From HGM11416 sp034104345 (lineage in GTDB: Bacteria; Bacillota; Clostridia; Christensenellales; Borkfalkiaceae), in assembly GCA_034104345.1 (NCBI GenBank), contig JAXEDY010000016.1, positions 55,395-119,394 of the forward strand: a DNA stretch of 64,000 bases, in the 5' to 3' direction. Numbering within the stretch: position 1 is the first letter of the stretch; each line of letters begins with the position of its first letter. The position numbers and the translations under genes were made by a program. Shown here piece after piece: positions 60,206 to 64,000 of this stretch. The notes under the pieces are model-generated. The model was not told where the DNA came from. It ran no database searches and saw only the letters and a program-made list of their open reading frames with translations.

Positions 60206-61813
60206 ATGTATAAATATACCGATGAACAAATAACGTCGATGCAAAAAGTGGTCGAAAGCCGAAAAGCAAGGGTAGAAAACCTTTTTCCGCGGATGACGGC
60301 CGAAGAAAAAGACACGGTTTTAAAAGAAAATCACCCCGATTATATCGAATCGGCTTACGAAACGCTTAAAGTGGGCGTAAACAAGGGCGATAAGGTTCTG
60401 CACGAACTCGCCGCGCTTTTGCAAGGCAAATCGCGCGTTTTGGGCGCAGATATAAACCTTGACAACCCCGACTATGAAACCGACGTTCTTATTATAGGCG
60501 GCGGCGGAGCCGGTGCTTCGGCTGCTATCACGGCAAACGCTATGGGCGCAAAAGCCATGATAGTTACCAAACTTCGCATAGGCGACGCCAACACTATGAT
60601 GGCAGAAGGCGGCATTCAGGCAGCCGATAAAGAAAACGACAGCCCCGCCATTCACTATCTCGACGCGTTCGGCGGCGGCCATTTCGCAGCAAAACCCGAA
60701 CTGCTTGAAAAACTCGTTTGCGAAGCCCCCGACGCCATAAAATGGCTTTCGGATCTGGGCGTAATGTTCGATAAAGACGAAAACGGCAACATGATAACAA
60801 CCCATGGCGGCGGCACTTCGCGCAAAAGAATGCACGCTTGCAAAGACTATTCGGGTGCCGAAATCATGCGCACTCTGCGCGACGAAGTTTTAAACCGCAA
60901 CATTCCCGTTGTCGATTTTACTGCGGCTATCGAAATAATAAAAGACGAAAACGGCAATGCGGCGGGCGCGGTTTTAATGAATATGGAAACCAAAAAACTG
61001 CTCGTTGCAAAGGCTAAAACCGTTATAATCGCAACGGGCGGGGCGGGCAGACTGCATTATCAGGGTTTTCCCACCAGCAACCACTACGGTGCAACGGCCG
61101 ACGGGCTTGTGCTTGCATACCGCGCGGGTGCAAAACTTTTATATGCCGACACGCTTCAATATCATCCGACCGGCGTTGCCGAACCCACTCAGATTTTCGG
61201 CGCGTTGGTTACCGAAAAAGTGCGTTCGCTCGGCGCGCAACTCGTAAACAAAAACGGCGAAGCGTTCGTTTATTCGCTCGAAACGCGCGACGTTACGGCG
61301 GCTTCTATAATCCGCGAATGTAAAAAACGCGGCAACGGCGTAAAAACCACCGACGGCGAAGGCGTTTGGCTGGATACGCCTATGATCGAACTTATAGGCG
61401 GCGAAGGCACTATCGAAAAGCGTATCCCCGCAATGCTTCGTATGTTTTCGAAATACGGCATAGACATAAGAAAAGAACCCATTCTGATTTATCCTACGCT
61501 TCACTATCAGAACGGCGGCATAGATATTAAGGCAAACGGCGAAAGCACTTGCGTTAATAATCTCTTCGTCGCGGGAGAAGCGGTAGGGGGTATCCATGGC
61601 AGAAACCGACTTATGGGCAACTCGTTGCTCGACATAATCGTCTTCGGCAGAAACGCCGGCAAATTCGCTTCGGAAAAAGCAAAAACCGTAAACGTAGGCG
61701 CGCTTACGCTTAAACATGTAAACGAGTTCGAAGACGAACTTGAAAAAGCGGGCATAAAACCCGAGGTTTTGTCGCCGCAGATTCTTCCCGATTACAGAAG
61801 AAAAGATATGTAA
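60206..61813 (+). CDS. frdA: Fumarate reductase-like flavoprotein, soluble
   Basis: The 535-residue protein has a helical N-terminal extension of about 90 residues, then the FrdA/SdhA fold: FAD motif VLIIGGGGAGASAAITA, MMAEGGIQAA, THGGGTSRKRMHACKD, LQYHPTGVAEPTQ, YPTLHYQNGGIDI and GGIHGRNRLMGNSLLD. The position of the His that covalently binds FAD in FrdA/SdhA (SHTVAAEGG) is Asn129 (ANTMMAEGG), so FAD should be noncovalent. Active-site segments are otherwise preserved, suggesting fumarate or a related enoate as substrate. Aspartate oxidase is less likely because frdB is adjacent. Confidence 0.82.
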   Translation: MYKYTDEQITSMQKVVESRKARVENLFPRMTAEEKDTVLKENHPDYIESAYETLKVGVNKGDKVLHELAALLQGKSRVLGADINLDNPDYETDVLIIGGGGAGASAAITANAMGAKAMIVTKLRIGDANTMMAEGGIQAADKENDSPAIHYLDAFGGGHFAAKPELLEKLVCEAPDAIKWLSDLGVMFDKDENGNMITTHGGGTSRKRMHACKDYSGAEIMRTLRDEVLNRNIPVVDFTAAIEIIKDENGNAAGAVLMNMETKKLLVAKAKTVIIATGGAGRLHYQGFPTSNHYGATADGLVLAYRAGAKLLYADTLQYHPTGVAEPTQIFGALVTEKVRSLGAQLVNKNGEAFVYSLETRDVTAASIIRECKKRGNGVKTTDGEGVWLDTPMIELIGGEGTIEKRIPAMLRMFSKYGIDIRKEPILIYPTLHYQNGGIDIKANGESTCVNNLFVAGEAVGGIHGRNRLMGNSLLDIIVFGRNAGKFASEKAKTVNVGALTLKHVNEFEDELEKAGIKPEVLSPQILPDYRRKDM

Positions 61814-61838
61814 AAAATACAAAAGGAAATGAATTTTT

Positions 61839-62171
61839 ATGGAAGCACTTGCAACAATTTGCGAAATAATAATGGTTATTTGCTTTGGCGCTTCGTGGCC
61901 GTTCAACATAATCAAAGCCTATAAGTCGCGCACCACTAAAGGCACAAGTCTGTTGTTTATGTCGCTTATCGGCATAGGCTACGTCGGCGGAATTTTAAAC
62001 AAGATTTTCACTATGTGTTTGAATATCTTACAAGGTAAAGCCCCTCTTACATGGCTTCAATGGATCGCTTTCGCGTTCTATATTATAAACATAACGCTCG
62101 TTTCAAGCGGAATCGTTATTTATTTCAGAAATAAAAAACTTGATAAAATCGCTGACCAAAAGGCAAACTGA
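61839..62171 (+). CDS. SemiSWEET/PQ-loop-like membrane protein
   Basis: The 110-residue protein has three membrane helices and the PQ-loop-like motif FGASWPFNIIKAYKSRTTKGTS followed by LLFMSLIGIGYVGGILNKI. SemiSWEET proteins are dimeric facilitators for sugars and other small molecules. Here Trp-Pro replaces the usual Pro-Gln. It lies between frdA and a [2Fe-2S] protein gene, 25 bases after frdA, so it is co-transcribed with redox genes; a role in dicarboxylate passage is speculative. Confidence 0.72.
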   Translation: MEALATICEIIMVICFGASWPFNIIKAYKSRTTKGTSLLFMSLIGIGYVGGILNKIFTMCLNILQGKAPLTWLQWIAFAFYIINITLVSSGIVIYFRNKKLDKIADQKAN

Positions 62172-62205
62172 TTAAAAATTTTTAAGACAAAGGAAAACTA
62201 TTACT

Positions 62206-62448
62206 ATGATTAAAGTTACCGTATGCATCGGCAGTTCGTGCCATATCAAAGGTTCGCGTCAGATAGTTGACGCACTTCAGAAACTTATAAGCGAAAAAGG
62301 TTTAAAAGACAAAGTAGAACTCGGCGGCACTTTTTGCATGGGCAAATGCCAGCAGGGCGTTTGCGTTACGATAGGAGACGAATTGTTCTCGGTAAGTCCC
62401 GAAACCGTAGGCGAATTTTTCGAAAAAGAAATTTTGCCCCGCGTTTGA
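62206..62448 (+). CDS. Thioredoxin-like [2Fe-2S] ferredoxin (NuoE/HydC C-terminal type)
   Basis: The 80-residue protein has VCIGSSCHIKGSRQIVDALQ and GGTFCMGKCQQGVCV: four Cys in the C-x4-C ... C-x3-C arrangement of thioredoxin-like [2Fe-2S] domains. As a stand-alone protein it is similar to the small electron-transfer subunit beside [FeFe] hydrogenases. The hydrogenase gene begins 172 bases downstream on the same strand. Confidence 0.85.
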   Translation: MIKVTVCIGSSCHIKGSRQIVDALQKLISEKGLKDKVELGGTFCMGKCQQGVCVTIGDELFSVSPETVGEFFEKEILPRV

Positions 62449-62500
62449 TTTTTGGTGCGTTTCTTAAAAAACATTTCGCTTTAAATTCGGCAAAATATTA

Positions 62501-62518
62501 GTTAATCGACCTATAGCC
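62501..62518 (-). repeat. Dispersed intergenic hairpin-loop motif, copy 7
   Basis: Minus-strand GGCTATAGGTCGATTAAC, antisense to both neighbours, 53 bases after the ferredoxin stop codon. GCAAAA/TTTTGC can close a wider loop around it. Confidence 0.5.
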
Positions 62519-62619
62519 CGACTTTTTGCATTAAACGGTTGCAAAAAAAAACGGGCGTTGCCTTATCGTAAAACATTAAAATTTTAAACATTAAACATAA
62601 AAACTATTAACGGTGTATC

Positions 62620-64000
62620 ATGAGAAAATTCGATACAAAAGTTCAACATTTAAAATATAAAGTATTGCGCGAAGTAGCGCGCGACGCGTGGGACGATTCG
62701 CTTACATTAACCGCGTTCGATATTCCCAAGCGCATAGTCCCCGGCAAAATTCCCACGATGCGTTGCTGCGTTTATAAAGAACGCGCAATTTTGGGCGAAC
62801 GAGTTAAACTTGCGATGGGCGGCGATAAAAAGAACCCTAACGTAATAGAGGTTATCGATATCGCGTGCGACGAATGTCCGATCGGCGGATACGAAGTAAC
62901 CAACGCATGCCGCGGGTGTTTGGCTCACCGTTGCGAAGACGCGTGCAAATTCGGCGCTATCGTTTTCGATCAGAACCACGTCGCTCACATCGATAAAACC
63001 AAATGCAAAGAATGCGGCGCGTGCGCAAAAGTTTGCCCCTACGGCGCTATTCGCAACTATAAACGCCCATGCGAAAGCGCGTGTAAGGTTAAAGCCATTT
63101 CGATGGGCGACGAAAAACAAGCTACTATCGATAATTCGAAGTGCATTTCGTGCGGAGCGTGCGTTTATCAATGTCCGTTCGGCGCTATTTCGGATAAATC
63201 GTATATCTTAGACGCGATAGACGTTATCAAAAAAAGCGAAGGCAACAAAAAGTATAAAGTTTACGCGGTGGTCGCTCCGTCGATTTCGAGCCAGTTTTCT
63301 TATGCAAAACTCGGTCAGGTAATTAACGGTCTTAAAGCGTTGGGTTTTTACACCGTGGTCGAAGCGGCGCTCGGCGCCGATATGGTTGCGATGAGCGAAT
63401 CGAAAGAACTTGTTGAAAAAGGCTTTATAACCAGTTCGTGCTGCCCGGCGTTCGTAAACTTTATCGAAAAGAATTTCCCCGCTATGGTCGATAACATTTC
63501 GCATAACCTTTCGCCTATGGCGGCAATCGCAAAATACCTTAAAGAAAGCGAATCGCCGTGTAAGATCGTCTTTATCGGGCCGTGCACCGCTAAAAAAATG
63601 GAAGTTAAGCGCGAAAGCGTTTCGCCCTGGGTAGACGCGGTTTTAACTTTTGAAGAATTGCAGGCGTTGTTCGACAGCCGCGATATAGATATTACCGCTC
63701 TTGCCGACGACGGCGTTTTGGATAACGCGTCGTATTACGGTCGTATATTTGCCCGCTGCGGCGGCCTTTCGGACGCAGTAGCCGAAGCGCTTAAAGAGCA
63801 GGGCAAGGGTGATTTTCCGCTTAAAGCATGCTCGTGCGACGGCATAGAAGAATGTAAGATAGCCCTTCTTAAAAAGAGCAAAAACCTGCTCGACGCAAAC
63901 TTTATCGAAGGTATGGCGTGCGTGGGCGGTTGCATCGGCGGCGCGGGTTGCTTAACTCACGGCGAAAAGAATAAAGCCGAAGTAGATAAATACGGAAAAG
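62620..64000 (+). CDS. [FeFe] hydrogenase, group B (3' end beyond the window)
   Basis: The first 460 codons are present. The N-terminal part (FDTKVQHLKYKVLREVARDAW ... CDECPIGGYEVTNACRGCLAHRCEDACKFGAI) is typical of group B enzymes. Two further ferredoxin motifs follow (CKECGACAKVCPYGAI and CISCGACVYQCPFGAI). The H-cluster motifs are TSSCCPAFVNFIE (L1), GPCTAKKMEV (L2) and EGMACVGGCIGGAG (L3). It interconverts protons and H2 in the cytosol, probably with ferredoxin. The Shine-Dalgarno site is weak (GGTG). Location next to Hdr-Flx suggests it disposes of, or supplies, low-potential electrons. Confidence 0.93.
   Translation, partial: MRKFDTKVQHLKYKVLREVARDAWDDSLTLTAFDIPKRIVPGKIPTMRCCVYKERAILGERVKLAMGGDKKNPNVIEVIDIACDECPIGGYEVTNACRGCLAHRCEDACKFGAIVFDQNHVAHIDKTKCKECGACAKVCPYGAIRNYKRPCESACKVKAISMGDEKQATIDNSKCISCGACVYQCPFGAISDKSYILDAIDVIKKSEGNKKYKVYAVVAPSISSQFSYAKLGQVINGLKALGFYTVVEAALGADMVAMSESKELVEKGFITSSCCPAFVNFIEKNFPAMVDNISHNLSPMAAIAKYLKESESPCKIVFIGPCTAKKMEVKRESVSPWVDAVLTFEELQALFDSRDIDITALADDGVLDNASYYGRIFARCGGLSDAVAEALKEQGKGDFPLKACSCDGIEECKIALLKKSKNLLDANFIEGMACVGGCIGGAGCLTHGEKNKAEVDKYGK

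Noticed and set aside
61918..61931. Eighth copy of the dispersed motif (CCTATAAGTCG)
   Set aside because: It lies inside the SemiSWEET coding sequence (AYKSR codons), lacks the second half of the motif and has no pairing flanks; chance match.

Overview
The window looks like chromosomal DNA of a strictly anaerobic, endospore-forming Bacillota, most likely class Clostridia. Support: a GerA/GerB/GerC germinant-receptor operon, a candidate sigma-K promoter before a coat-like gene, type III glutamine synthetase, Rex, a group B [FeFe] hydrogenase, an HdrABC/Flx complex, a CIRCE-controlled Hsp20, and sigma-A promoters with strong Shine-Dalgarno sites. GC is moderate and intergenic DNA is A/T-rich. 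I cannot name a genus.

Layout. 1-3.6 kb: germinant receptor operon, whose first gene is cut by the window edge. 3.6-8.3 kb: single housekeeping genes (HAD nucleotidase, ferritin-like protein, phosphodiesterase, short ferredoxin-thioredoxin-reductase-like protein, acyltransferase, Hsp20 behind a CIRCE operator). 8.4-12 kb: an XRE remnant, an exported M3-type peptidase, a MITE-like element and a putative spore protein. 12-16.6 kb: a MarR regulator with its operator and a heterodimeric ABC exporter. 16.7-19.1 kb: small membrane proteins, a PnuC-type transporter and two divergent tRNAs (Val-CAC, Pro-GGG). 19.7-41.8 kb: a Gram-positive glycan-utilisation locus (oxidoreductase, InlB/GLUG surface lipoprotein, GH43 lipoprotein, sugar-binding lipoprotein with two permeases, GH2, GH5-like hydrolase, CE2-type esterase, sensor-regulator, DUF5107-TPR protein, mutarotase). 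It has no ABC ATPase of its own. 41.8-44.7 kb: a long RNA-rich leader, then CcdA and two TlpA-like thioredoxins, the second broken by a stop codon. 45-49 kb: pyrG behind an attenuator-like leader, and glnN.

49-64 kb is a redox island: rex, an Ldh/Mdh-family dehydrogenase with an MDH-type arginine, fumarase, hdrB-hdrC-hdrA, flxD-flxC-flxB-flxA, a soluble fumarate-reductase-like pair (frdB, frdA), a SemiSWEET-like protein, a [2Fe-2S] thioredoxin-like ferredoxin and a group B [FeFe] hydrogenase cut by the window end. Together these genes could run oxaloacetate to malate to fumarate to succinate, with NADH as donor and flavin-based bifurcation at HdrA. The tight juxtaposition of Hdr-Flx with an anchorless FrdAB is the best candidate here for an undescribed enzyme system.

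Non-coding structure is rich. Seven intergenic sites carry a short conserved motif (CTATAAGTCGATTATCGG-like), mostly inside hairpins whose stems differ in sequence but stay complementary. A 133-bp partly palindromic unit is tandemly repeated before frdB. A 294-bp element with 25-bp imperfect terminal inverted repeats follows the peptidase gene. A 30-bp sequence is shared between the leader of the glycan regulator and the hdrC-hdrA gap. A promoter-to-terminator RNA of about 145 nt precedes the ccdA leader. All family assignments rest on reading motifs; no database search was possible.
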